Shown here one piece after another: positions 35,645 through 43,797 of a stretch of 64,000 nucleotides of DNA. Location: positions 23,337 through 87,336 of the forward strand of contig NZ_CABFVH010000023.1 of assembly GCF_902141855.1 (NCBI RefSeq), read 5' to 3'. The translations under genes were made by a program, and so were the position numbers. The notes beneath the pieces were generated by a model that searched no databases, had not been told where the DNA came from, and saw nothing but the letters and a program-made list of their open reading frames with translations. The stretch comes from Methylobacterium dankookense. GTDB taxonomy: Bacteria; Pseudomonadota; Alphaproteobacteria; Rhizobiales; Beijerinckiaceae. The first letter of the stretch is position 1. Each line of letters opens with the position of its first letter.

Positions 35645-36052
35645 TCACCTCTGGCCCAACCTGATCGCCTTTGCCAGCGTCGACCGACGTTTCGAATACT
35701 GCGGCGCCACCATGGGATAGTCATCAGGCAAGCCGTAGCGCTCCCGGTACGAGCGGGGGGTCAATCCATGGCTGGCCAAATGCCGCTTGAGGATCGCGTA
35801 GGCCTTGCCGTTGATGAAGCTGACGAGCGCATCCGGCGTGATCGAACTTCTCACCTCCGCCGGCGAGCGTTTCGGCGGCCGTTCGAACGCCGTTTCGACG
35901 GGTCCCGACAAGCCCGTCAAGGCCGAGTGGACGGACGCGATAAGGCGAGGCACCTCACGGGGTGCGGCGGCATTGTTTCGCACATAGGCGCAAACTATGC
36001 TCGTTGTGAGATACGTACGCTCTTCGGTATCTTCGAGGTGAAATCTTGGCAT
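35645..36052 (-). CDS. mucR: Ros/MucR-family regulator lacking the zinc cysteines
   Basis: A 135-residue DNA-binding regulator. The N-terminal part (TTSIVCAYVRNN, VPRLIASVHSALTGL) and the C-terminal domain (LKRHLASHGLTPRSYRERYG, LPDDYPMVAPQYSKRRSTLA) match MucR. In zinc-binding Ros the finger begins with a CLEC-type cysteine pair; here it reads VSFING, so both Cys are missing while the His region remains. Zinc-less Ros/MucR homologues are known from Mesorhizobium. ATG 36052 gives a normal N-terminus; an ATG at 36061 is possible. The gene and its upstream region are AT-richer than their surroundings, consistent with a regulatory region or foreign origin. Confidence 0.87.
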   Translation of the reverse strand: MPRFHLEDTEERTYLTTSIVCAYVRNNAAAPREVPRLIASVHSALTGLSGPVETAFERPPKRSPAEVRSSITPDALVSFINGKAYAILKRHLASHGLTPRSYRERYGLPDDYPMVAPQYSKRRSTLAKAIRLGQR

Positions 36053-36388
36053 ATTGCACATTCTCGACAGTGTGAGTTTTTTGGATCTGTATTTTTGATC
36101 GCCATGAGAGCGGTGCGGACTACGATTGGGCATAGTTTTATTTTGCGCCATTTCGCTGCATAGACCTTCGGCTAGATCGTCCCTCGATGCCGCTCCCATC
36201 TTCGACTGATATACCGTCGAGCAGGCGGCCATGGGATGATTGACTTGGACCCGTGGTGGCAATCGAGACGGAATTGCCAAGAGAGCCGTGCGACCGAGGC
36301 TCGCGAACTGGACGGCGCCGTCCCGGGCGAGACGGTCTAACGCCGTTGGCTGCGGCGAGAACAGTCTGCGAGCCGGCCGCCACTGACA

Positions 36389-37252
36389 TCACGGCAGGAA
36401 TGGCAGGTCGCTGCGAAAGGAGTAGGTGATCCCGAGCCCGACCGTGAATTGGTCGACGGCTCCGAGACGCTGCGTGATGGTGCTGGCGGCCGCGTCCCCG
36501 ACGAGGCGGTCGTAGCGCCCGTATAGCGTCGTTCGCCATGCGTCCGACCAGTCATAGGCGACGGCCGAACTCAAGCCGACGGTCTGCAGACCTCCGGAGG
36601 CCGCGTAAGGTGCGAAGAACCCCGTGCGCGCCGACGCGGCCGAGCTGACCCCGAATTGCAATTGTGCCAGGGCGGTGTCCAGCAGGCCCAGCCGGGGACC
36701 GATGGAGAGTGTGAACCGCCCGGTTCGTTCGAACAGGTCCGCGGAGAGATCGAGGGCGAAGCCGTCCCGTCCCCGCAGGCCGTGGCGCAACTCGGCGCGC
36801 GTCCGCAACCGGTCCGGCAGCAGCCAATAGTCGACGAAGATGCCGACCTCGATGGCCCAGGGGTCGTGATCGAGGCCGGCAAAGCGGCGGTCGACACCCG
36901 CATCGCGACCCTGGCGCGGGCTCGCGACAGGCCCGAGCTTGAGACGCGACGTATCAAGGACCGCGAAGCTCAAGCCGTCGTCGGGCGAATCGAGGGCGAA
37001 GGGCTCGTCGGGGCGACGGATGCCGAGCGTCGGGTATGCGAACGGCCCGTCGCGTTCCGCGCCGAGATACCGCGGCCCGTATAGGGAGAACACGCCGAGG
37101 GAGACGATGCGCGATTGCGCGCCGGCCGGCGGGAGCGCGTAGCCGCTTCCTGCGTCCGCGGCCGAGACGGGTCGGCTCAGGAACGCGCCGACGAGGCAGA
37201 ACGCGGCCAGACGCCGCTGGCCGCACCGCGGCGGGAGGGCAGGCCGATCCAT
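36389..37252 (-). CDS. MipA/OmpV-family outer-membrane protein
   Basis: A 287-residue exported beta-barrel protein. A signal peptide (about 33 residues, ending PVSAA) precedes SLGVFSLYGPRYLGAERDG, repeated amphipathic strands and a C-terminal aromatic strand (FTVGLGITYSFRSDLPFLP), as in MipA/OmpV. These proteins scaffold peptidoglycan enzymes or act as stress porins; the specific role is unknown. ATG 37252 overlaps the previous gene's stop (TAATG). It is followed by about 330 bases to the mucR-like gene. Confidence 0.85.
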   Translation of the reverse strand: MDRPALPPRCGQRRLAAFCLVGAFLSRPVSAADAGSGYALPPAGAQSRIVSLGVFSLYGPRYLGAERDGPFAYPTLGIRRPDEPFALDSPDDGLSFAVLDTSRLKLGPVASPRQGRDAGVDRRFAGLDHDPWAIEVGIFVDYWLLPDRLRTRAELRHGLRGRDGFALDLSADLFERTGRFTLSIGPRLGLLDTALAQLQFGVSSAASARTGFFAPYAASGGLQTVGLSSAVAYDWSDAWRTTLYGRYDRLVGDAAASTITQRLGAVDQFTVGLGITYSFRSDLPFLP

Positions 37253-37716
37253 TACCAGCAGACCGCCTCGGTGATCCAGTTCTTGAACTTGCACGGGGTT
37301 CCGGGTTGGCCGCCCCAAAGACCCAACTGCGTGCCCCTGCATACCTGGCCGGATTCGATGTCCAGCTCCTGGCCCGACAGGAAGCCCTGCTCGTTGCAGA
37401 GCCGGAGTGCGGCCGCCGCGCAGTCGGCACTTCGCCCGGGCGCGGGGATCGGGCAGGACCGCCGCCCGCGGATGACGGTGACGGGAGGCGTCAGGTCCAT
37501 GGCGGGCATGTCTGCGACCGCCTGCGCGGTGTCCGACAAACGGCGCGCGACCGATCCGGTGAAGGCTTCCCATCCGGCGACCAAGCCATCCAAGAGGCCA
37601 GCTGGCGATGAGCCGCCGGCTCCGGCGGGTCCCGTCAGCGCAGCTTGGATGCCGAAGGCGAATACGGCCGTTCCGACAAGTCGGCCCCGCCGACGGAAGC
37701 CGGGCGGGGACATCAT
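37252..37716 (-). CDS. Exported Cys-containing hypothetical protein
   Basis: A 154-residue exported protein of unknown family. ATG 37716 has GGAGGGG upstream. A signal peptide with an RRR start (FRRRGRLVGTAVFAFGIQAA) is cleaved near AGAGG. The C-terminal half holds six Cys (SCPIPAPGRSADCAAAALRL, then LCNEQGF, QVCRGTQLG, PCKFKNW and a final VCW), likely disulfides. It overlaps the MipA-like gene (TAATG) and the small gene upstream (ATGA), so the three form one coupled operon. Confidence 0.65.
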   Translation of the reverse strand: MMSPPGFRRRGRLVGTAVFAFGIQAALTGPAGAGGSSPAGLLDGLVAGWEAFTGSVARRLSDTAQAVADMPAMDLTPPVTVIRGRRSCPIPAPGRSADCAAAALRLCNEQGFLSGQELDIESGQVCRGTQLGLWGGQPGTPCKFKNWITEAVCW

Positions 37717-37910
37717 CGCCCCTCCGCCGGGCCGACCGAACGCGTCGCGGCTACAAAGTCGGACGCCAGCGCCGCGCCGCGGGAGAAGGTCCGCGAGGTC
37801 CAGGCGGTCTTGTCGGGAAAGCCCGGCGTCCGGTCGCCGTGGCCGATGCGGATGTGACCGGCGTCTGCGCAGAGCGCTGCCGTGATGGCCCCTAGGCACA
37901 AGCTCAGCAT
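37713..37910 (-). CDS. Small exported hypothetical protein
   Basis: A 65-residue frame with a hydrophobic start (MLSLCLGAITAALCADAG) and a basic, domain-free tail (HIRIGHGDRTPGFPDKTAW). The stop overlaps the next gene's start by four bases (ATGA), the main support for it being real. ATG 37910 lacks a good ribosome site; a longer start at MVAPSGTRH near 37993 has AAGG upstream. No family is recognised. Confidence 0.45.
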   Translation of the reverse strand: MLSLCLGAITAALCADAGHIRIGHGDRTPGFPDKTAWTSRTFSRGAALASDFVAATRSVGPAEGR

Positions 37911-38226
37911 GAACGCTGCGGTGGATTGGCTGCGGGCCGGCACGGGAAGCGTGCAGGCTCGGTAGGCGTGTCTGGTCCCGGAAGGCGCAACCATCGGCGG
38001 GCAAGGTCCTTTCCCGCTCATGCGGCGCGGCCGATCAAAGCGCAGCGGACCTTGGGAGGCTGTGACCGCAAGTATACGGATTGGTATAGTCGGTGACCTG
38101 GCGCAGCGGGCGCAGGTGCGTCGACCCTCAAGGGGACCGGCTCTAGGTTGCGGTCGAAAAGCCGGCGATTCGGCCCTACGTGCCGAGCCCGGTCCAACAT
38201 CCCGTATGCCGCTGGGAGCCGAGACG

Positions 38227-38907
38227 ATGAAGGTCCTTGTGATCGAGGACGACGGCGAGATGGCTCGCTTCATCAGCCGCGGCCTGAGGGAGCAGGGGCA
38301 CGTCGTCGATCATGCCGACAGCGGTCGGGACGGCCTCTTCCATGCCGCGGGCGGAACCTACGACGTGCTGATCGTCGACCGGATGTTGCCGGGACTCGAC
38401 GGGCTGGGCCTCGTCAAGACCCTGCGGGCCGCCGAGGTGCAGACGCCGGTCCTGTTCCTCACGACGATGGCGGGGGTCGGGGACCGGGTCGCAGGGCTCG
38501 AAGCGGGAGGCGACGATTACCTTGTCAAACCCTTCGCCTTCGTCGAGTTGCTCGCCCGCGTCCACGCGCTCGGTCGGCGGCGCCCGGTGGTGCAGGCCGA
38601 CACGGTCCTGCGGGCGGCCAACCTGGAGATGGACCTGATCTCCCGAAAGGTCCGACGCGGGGGCCGGGAGATCGACCTGCAACCCCGGGAGTTTCGGCTC
38701 CTGGAGTACCTGCTTCGCAACGCTGGCCGGGTGGTGACCAGGACCATGTTGCTGGAGCAAGTCTGGGAGTTCCACTTCGATCCCAGGACCAACATCGTGG
38801 AAACCCACATCAGCCGCCTTCGCTCGAAGGTCGACAAGGGCTTCGAGCCCGAGCTGATCGAGACCGTGCGCGGGACCGGGTATTTGCTACGTGCCACGTT
38901 TGCCTAG
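38227..38907 (+). CDS. OmpR-family response regulator (CusR-like)
   Basis: A 226-residue regulator: receiver with Glu7-Asp8-Asp9, phospho-acceptor Asp51 (LIVDRMLPGLDG) and Lys in VKPFAFVEL, then a winged helix (LQPREFRLLEYLLRNAGRVV, EFHFDPRTNIVETHISRLRS). ATG 38227 has GGGAG 8 bases upstream. The DRMLPGLDG and DPRTNIVETHISRLR patterns are those of the CusR/CopR-like metal group. It overlaps its kinase gene. It diverges from the MipA operon, which may be its target. Confidence 0.93.
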   Translation: MKVLVIEDDGEMARFISRGLREQGHVVDHADSGRDGLFHAAGGTYDVLIVDRMLPGLDGLGLVKTLRAAEVQTPVLFLTTMAGVGDRVAGLEAGGDDYLVKPFAFVELLARVHALGRRRPVVQADTVLRAANLEMDLISRKVRRGGREIDLQPREFRLLEYLLRNAGRVVTRTMLLEQVWEFHFDPRTNIVETHISRLRSKVDKGFEPELIETVRGTGYLLRATFA

Positions 38908-40264
38908 AGCCGCGCGCAGCGCCGGCTTCCGCTTCGCACTCCTCCATACGCTCGTCTTCGTGGCGCTGGTGGCCGTCATTGGCCTCACGGCAGAAGCCCT
39001 CGTCACCCACGCGCTGAAGCGGCAGGCGCGCGCGCGCATCGAGAGCGAGGCGGCGGAACTCTTCACGCAGTATCGTGAGCGCGGGCCGGAGCACCTGCGC
39101 AAGCTCGTCTCCGCGCGGTTCGCCATGCGCGAGAACCGCCTGCACTACGCCATCCTGGGGCGGGACGGACAAGTCGCCACGGGTGACCCCGCCCTCGCTC
39201 AGGCATCCCGGGACGAGGCCGGGCCCGGCGGCAGCGTGGTCCATGAGATCGGGCGCAAGCCCTACGACACCATGCTCGCGGCGGTCCGACCGCTCTCGGA
39301 CGGCAGCCTGCTCGTCGCGGCCATCGACCTCGACAGCGTCGAGGACGTCGAGGACGTCGTCTCGGGGGCCTTCTACGTCGTGCTGGCGATGTCGCTCGCG
39401 CTCGGCCTCGGGACCGGCCTGCTGCTCTCCCGGACGCTCCTCAACCGCCTGGATGCGGTCACGCGCACGGCCGAGGCCATCAACGCCGGCGACCTGTCGC
39501 GCCGGATCGCCCGAACCGGATCGGGCGACGATTTCGACCGCCTGTCGGCGACGCTCAACCTCATGCTCGACCGGATCTGCGCGCTGATGGAGAGCGTGCG
39601 CCAAGTCTCGAACGACGTCGCGCACGACTTGCGGACACCACTGGCACGCCTACGCCAGACCCTTGAGGATGCCCGTCGGCATAGCGGGACGATGGCGGAT
39701 TACGACGCGGCCGTGGCCAGGGCGATGGTCGAGGCGGACGGTCTGCTCGCAACCTTCTCGGCCCTTCTCCGGATCGCCCAGATCGAGGCCGGCGCACGAC
39801 GCTCGGCCTTTCAGTCGGTCGATCTGACCGACATCGTCCAGACCGTCTGCGAGGCCTACGCACCGACCATCGAGGATGGCGGCCGCCCCTTCGCGGTCGC
39901 CCTGGCCGCTGGCATCACGGTGGAGGGCGACCGTGAATTGCTGACGCAACTCTTCGCCAACCTGCTGGAGAACGCGATTGGGCACACGCCGGCGGGAACG
40001 GGCATTCGGGTGGAATTGAAACGGAGCGACGACGGTCGAATCGGCCACGCAAGCGTGTCCGACGCCGGTCCGGGCATTCCCACCCCGGAGCGCGAGAAGG
40101 TGTTCCGCCGCTTCTACCGGCTGGAACAAAGCCGGACCACGCCCGGAAACGGGCTTGGTCTCAGCATGGCGGCGGCCATCGCAGACCTTCACCAAACGCG
40201 CATGTCCCTTTCGGACAACCGACCCGGGCTGCGGGTCGAACTGGATTTTCGGCTCGGGGGGTGA
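38891..40264 (+). CDS. Sensor histidine kinase paired with the 38227 regulator
   Basis: A 457-residue inner-membrane kinase starting at GTG 38891, 17 bases before the regulator ends. Helices near 15-35 and 155-177 bound a periplasmic domain of about 120 residues. HAMP (TRTAEAINAGDLSRRI), HisKA (VSNDVAHDLRTPLARLRQTL) and HATPase (LLENAIGHTPAGTG, DAGPGIPTPEREKVFRRFYR, GNGLGLSMAAAIADLH) follow. The layout is like CusS-type kinases. The periplasmic domain shows no Met or His cluster, so the ligand is unclear. Confidence 0.92.
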   Translation: MPRLPRAARSAGFRFALLHTLVFVALVAVIGLTAEALVTHALKRQARARIESEAAELFTQYRERGPEHLRKLVSARFAMRENRLHYAILGRDGQVATGDPALAQASRDEAGPGGSVVHEIGRKPYDTMLAAVRPLSDGSLLVAAIDLDSVEDVEDVVSGAFYVVLAMSLALGLGTGLLLSRTLLNRLDAVTRTAEAINAGDLSRRIARTGSGDDFDRLSATLNLMLDRICALMESVRQVSNDVAHDLRTPLARLRQTLEDARRHSGTMADYDAAVARAMVEADGLLATFSALLRIAQIEAGARRSAFQSVDLTDIVQTVCEAYAPTIEDGGRPFAVALAAGITVEGDRELLTQLFANLLENAIGHTPAGTGIRVELKRSDDGRIGHASVSDAGPGIPTPEREKVFRRFYRLEQSRTTPGNGLGLSMAAAIADLHQTRMSLSDNRPGLRVELDFRLGG

Positions 40265-40455
40265 CCCCTGACCGTCGTTCAGGACCGTCGCCGCGTTTCC
40301 GATGAACGCCGCGCCGTGCCGTGAGCTTCCGCGCAGGTTCCACAATCACCCAGGTCTGCTCGTTCCGCGCCGCTGCCGCCCACGACGAGACGACCGGCGC
40401 CGTCGCGCGGCGATGCGATCCACCCGAGGCTTGTCGGTCGCCTGCACGCGGTCGT

Positions 40456-41853
40456 TCAGGGCTCCCGCGGTTGAGGGACGTCCCATGCCACCACAACCAT
40501 CAACCCTCCCAGGACGGAGCGGCTCAACGTGAGCGCGCCTCCCGTCTCCTCGGCGATGTCGGAGGAAATCGCGATCCCGAAGCCCGTGCCGGGCTTGGTC
40601 TCGTCCCAGCGCCGCCCGCGTCCGACGCCGGCCATCGCTTCCTCGCTCATCCCCGGCCCGTCGTCCTCGATGACGATGCCATTGCCGGAAGTCCCCACCA
40701 TCACGCGCCGGCGGGCCCATTTGCGGGCGTTGTCGAGGAGGTTCCCAAGGAGCTCCGTGAGGGCACCCTCGTCGCCGGGGTAGGCGACGGTCGGCGGGAC
40801 AGACACATCCCAGTGGACGTCCTCGGCCCCTGGCAGGCGCCGGAGGGCGGAGACGAGCCGCGCGACGACGGGCGCGACGGGACAGGACCTACGTCGCAGG
40901 TCCCCGGCCGCGGCGACCCGGGCGCGGGCGAGCGAGCGCTCGACCTGCCGACCCATGGCGAGCGCCTGCTCCTCGATTTCCCCGGACAGGTCCGGCCGCT
41001 CGTCGGCCACCCGGCGGGCAAGCGCCCCGAGGACCGCCAGCGGGGTCTTGAGGCCGTGCGCCATGTCCCCGGCCTGCATGCGAGCCCTCATGAGCGCCCG
41101 TTCCTGGAAGAGGATCAGGCGGTTGAGGTCGTCCACGAGCGGCTGGACCTCCTCCGGGAAGTGCCGGGGCAACGTCGTGCGTCGCCCGTCATGGACCGCC
41201 CGAAGGTCCTCGCGGAGGACCCGAAGCGGCGCCAACGCACGCCGGACGAAGAGGAACATCGCACCCGCGAGGACCGTGAAGAGCGCCAGCAGAGACGGTA
41301 CGAGCAGGCCCAGGTAGGAGGCACGGCTTCCCGCCAGCGCCCGCCGGTCGAGGGCGACGGTCACCGTCGCGGGCACCTCCGTCCTGCCGTGGACGAGTTG
41401 CACCCGGCGCACCACGGCCGCGAGGCGTCCCCCGTCCGGGCCGGTGAGCTCCCTGGCCTCCGCCGGCCCGGCACCTGCCACGGGCACCGGCACGTCGAGG
41501 GTCCTGTCCCAGAGCGAGCGCGACCGGAGGGATGCGGTCCCGACCTTGTCGACCTGCCAGTAAAGCCCGCCGTAGGGCGTCGTGAGGCGCGGGTCCGGTG
41601 GCTCCGACGCGACCGACAGCGTCCCGTCCTGCGCGACCGCGACCTGGCCTGCCAGGAACTTCGCCATGCGGTCGAGATCCTCGACCGTACGCGCGTCCGA
41701 GACGCGGTCGAAGATGACCACGAGGCCGATCCCGGCGAGGCCGAGGGCGAGGGCGACGAGGGCCGCGGCGGCCAAGCCAATCCGAAGCCTGAGGGAACGT
41801 CCCGTCACGGCGTGCGGCGGCTCATGTCGGATCCGCCGGTATGACGTAGCCAT
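40456..41853 (-). CDS. PhoQ-like sensor histidine kinase
   Basis: A 465-residue inner-membrane kinase. Two helices (near 28-48 and 178-198) bound a periplasmic domain. The H-box reads GDMAHGLKTPLAVLGALARR, the PhoQ-like variant, and the ATP-binding domain has LLDNARKWARRRVM, DDGPGMSEEAMAGV and GTGFGIAISSDIA. The start is uncertain: ATG 41853 overlaps the regulator by 32 bases, while GTG 41808 would begin at TGRSLRLRIG just before the first helix. The paired regulator and PepSY gene lie upstream. Confidence 0.9.
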   Translation of the reverse strand: MATSYRRIRHEPPHAVTGRSLRLRIGLAAAALVALALGLAGIGLVVIFDRVSDARTVEDLDRMAKFLAGQVAVAQDGTLSVASEPPDPRLTTPYGGLYWQVDKVGTASLRSRSLWDRTLDVPVPVAGAGPAEARELTGPDGGRLAAVVRRVQLVHGRTEVPATVTVALDRRALAGSRASYLGLLVPSLLALFTVLAGAMFLFVRRALAPLRVLREDLRAVHDGRRTTLPRHFPEEVQPLVDDLNRLILFQERALMRARMQAGDMAHGLKTPLAVLGALARRVADERPDLSGEIEEQALAMGRQVERSLARARVAAAGDLRRRSCPVAPVVARLVSALRRLPGAEDVHWDVSVPPTVAYPGDEGALTELLGNLLDNARKWARRRVMVGTSGNGIVIEDDGPGMSEEAMAGVGRGRRWDETKPGTGFGIAISSDIAEETGGALTLSRSVLGGLMVVVAWDVPQPREP

Positions 41854-42487
41854 GGCCGCGGCGTGTTTCGACCACCCCTGCGCCGAGCTTCCGCCTGAGA
41901 CGCGTCAGGACCGCCTCGATGGCGTTGGCCTCGCGGTCGGTTCCGGTGTCGTAGAGATGTTCGAGCAGTTCGCTCGGCGGGACCACCTGACCCTGGCGAT
42001 GCATCAGGAAGGCGAGGAGGCGGTACTCCAGCGCGGTCAGCTCGGCTTGGCGTCCATCCACGCTCACCGCGCGGGTCCGCGTATCGAGTTCGGTCGTGCC
42101 GGTCCTCAGGACCGGTGAGGCATGGCCCGCGCTGCGCCGCAGGATGGCGCGCAACCGTGCCAGCAGTTCCTCCATGCGAAACGGCTTCGCCAGGTAGTCA
42201 TCGGCCCCGGCATCGATCCCCTCGACGCGTTCGCGCCAGCCGTCACGCGCCGTGAGGATCAGGACCGGGAGGGAGCTCCCGTCGGCGCGGAGACGCCTGA
42301 GCACGCTGAGTCCATCGAGTTGCGGTAGGCCCAGGTCGAGCACCAGCGCATCGTAGGTCTCGACCTCGGCCTGGAAGGACGCCGTGGCGCCGTCGTTTAC
42401 GACGTCGGCAACGTAGCCTGCCCGCTCAAGTCCGGACTTCACGTCCGCTGCGATGCGCGGCTCGTCCTCGGCGATCAGGATGCGCAT
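41822..42487 (-). CDS. OmpR-family response regulator (PhoP-like)
   Basis: A 221-residue regulator: receiver with Glu7-Asp8-Glu9, phospho-acceptor Asp51 (LVLDLGLPQLDG) and AKPFRMEEL, then a winged helix (LTALEYRLLAFLMHRQGQVV, DREANAIEAVLTRLRRKLG). It pairs with the PhoQ-like kinase. A PepSY protein gene starts 39 bases upstream and is probably co-transcribed. PepSY proteins next to PhoPQ-like pairs are a common arrangement. Confidence 0.94.
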   Translation of the reverse strand: MRILIAEDEPRIAADVKSGLERAGYVADVVNDGATASFQAEVETYDALVLDLGLPQLDGLSVLRRLRADGSSLPVLILTARDGWRERVEGIDAGADDYLAKPFRMEELLARLRAILRRSAGHASPVLRTGTTELDTRTRAVSVDGRQAELTALEYRLLAFLMHRQGQVVPPSELLEHLYDTGTDREANAIEAVLTRLRRKLGAGVVETRRGHGYVIPADPT

Positions 42488-42526
42488 GGCGTGCCGCGTG
42501 GTCTGGAGGGACGTGGCGGACGCGGC

Positions 42527-42844
42527 TCAGTCATCGTCTTCGGCTTCGAGGATGGACAGCGTCTTGGCATCGATCGTCACCTCGCTTCGCTTCCCGGACG
42601 CGGACAGGATCTTGAACTCGTAGAGCCATCGGTCGCGCCGTCGCTTGAGCTTGAGCGCCAGGACCTCTCCCGGGAAGCCGGCGCGGACCGCCGTCATGAC
42701 CTTGTCGAGGGGCTGGATCTCGCCTCGGTCGACCGCGCGTCTCGCTTGGTCCTGATCGACGCCGCCCGATGCCGTGGCGAGACCTGGCGCCAACGCGAGG
42801 ACACCGAGCGCCAGGATGAGGTGAGGTCGGCTGGGAAAGGGCAT
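42527..42844 (-). CDS. Exported PepSY-domain protein
   Basis: A 105-residue exported protein. The signal peptide (about 28 residues, LILALGVLALAPGLATA) precedes one PepSY domain: DQDQARRAVDRGEIQPLDKV, GEVLALKLKRRRDRWLYEFK and a closing strand with VTIDAKTLSILEAEDDD. The acidic tail is typical. PepSY modules are thought to inhibit or sense in the periplasm. It lies upstream of the PhoPQ-like pair on the same strand and diverges from a second PepSY gene across about 115 bases. Confidence 0.88.
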   Translation of the reverse strand: MPFPSRPHLILALGVLALAPGLATASGGVDQDQARRAVDRGEIQPLDKVMTAVRAGFPGEVLALKLKRRRDRWLYEFKILSASGKRSEVTIDAKTLSILEAEDDD

Positions 42845-42960
42845 GGCGCGACGAGGGTACGAGGGGCTCGCTGACAAAAGCCTGACAGGCGGCGTCAGGT
42901 TGGCGGGGCGGGAGCCTGCCAGAAGGAAGCGGTCGAAACGAGAACAGGACCACGACCTTG

Positions 42961-43254
42961 ATGAAGCATGCTGCCTTGATCGTCGCCTCCCTCGCGCTCA
43001 CCCCGGGGATGGCTGCAACCGCCGCCACGCAGAAGGCCGACTGGATGCCCATGGACCAAGTCGTGCGCAAGCTGGGCGAAGCCGGCTACACCGACATTCG
43101 CAAGCTGGAGGCCGAGGACGGACGTTGGGAGGGACAGGCCAGTAAGGACGGAGGGAAGGTCTCGTTCGAGGTCGATCCGCGCAGCGGCGTCGTCTCGGAA
43201 CGAACGAAGGACGCCAAGGGCAACGGCAGGGACGCCGAAGAGGACGACGACTGA
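42961..43254 (+). CDS. Exported PepSY-domain protein
   Basis: A 97-residue exported protein. ATG 42961 was chosen over TTG 42958 directly before it. The signal peptide (about 20 residues, ending AATAA) precedes a PepSY-like domain: MDQVVRKLGEAGYTDIRKLE, GRWEGQASKDGGKVSFEVDP, then an acidic Asp/Glu tail. It is a single gene followed 4 bases later by a perfect terminator hairpin. The divergent layout with the other PepSY gene suggests shared control by the PhoP-like regulator. Confidence 0.87.
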   Translation: MKHAALIVASLALTPGMAATAATQKADWMPMDQVVRKLGEAGYTDIRKLEAEDGRWEGQASKDGGKVSFEVDPRSGVVSERTKDAKGNGRDAEEDDD

Positions 43255-43258
43255 GCGT

Positions 43259-43290
43259 CTTCCGTCCCGCCCTCGCGGGCGGGACGGAAG
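43259..43290 (+). terminator. Perfect 14-bp stem, 4-base loop terminator
   Basis: CTTCCGTCCCGCCC and its exact complement enclose a TCGC tetraloop, starting 4 bases after the PepSY stop. The stem is very GC-rich. No T-run follows, but position and stability support a terminator. Confidence 0.75.
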
Positions 43291-43358
43291 CCCGGCCGCC
43301 CGATGCGTGGCCGCCCTCGCCCGACGGCGAGGCACCTCCGCGGATTCCAGGAGCCTCC

Positions 43359-43517
43359 ATGTCCCCTATCATCGTGCATTCCCTCGTCGTCGGCCTTTCC
43401 CTGTTCGGGCTGGCCTATGTCGGCAGCCGCCTCCCTCGCGAACTCGCGCGCGGGCTCCCGGAGCGCCGCGTCCATGCGCCGACCTCCGCGGCGTCCGGAG
43501 CGACCAGCGATGTCTGA
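43359..43517 (+). CDS. Small membrane protein (52 aa)
   Basis: ATG 43359 has AGGAG 6 bases upstream. The protein starts MSPIIVHSLVVGLSLFGLAY, one membrane helix, followed by a basic tail (RLPRELARGLPERR). The stop overlaps the start of the next small membrane protein by 8 bases, so the pair is probably translated together. No family is recognised. Confidence 0.5.
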   Translation: MSPIIVHSLVVGLSLFGLAYVGSRLPRELARGLPERRVHAPTSAASGATSDV

Positions 43518-43656
43518 CGCTTTGCTCCTCGTCATGTCCGGGATGGCGTCGGGATTGGTCCTGTTCCTGGCGCTCCACTTCGCGACGAAGGCGATCCTCC
43601 GGTACGCCCATCGACGCTACGACTTCAGGGACGAAGACTTGCTGGAAGGGGAGTGA
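43510..43656 (+). CDS. Small membrane protein (48 aa)
   Basis: The protein begins MSDALLLVMSGMASGLVLFL and continues with ALHFATKAILRYAHRRYDF and an acidic end. It has one membrane helix with a basic juxtamembrane stretch. GGAG lies 9 bases before ATG 43510. It overlaps the 52-residue gene. Together they look like a tiny membrane-protein operon beside the PhoPQ-like system; function unknown. Confidence 0.5.
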   Translation: MSDALLLVMSGMASGLVLFLALHFATKAILRYAHRRYDFRDEDLLEGE

Positions 43657-43797
43657 GGCGGCCGCTCCCGCCCGGCACGCCCCTCGAACGCCCGACCGTC
43701 CGGTGTCGGCTCTCGACCTGGAAGGCCCGCGGCCCGAAAAGGACAGGCACGATGGCGGCACCGATGCAGGTCCCGGTCGCGGACACCGTGACGGGAG

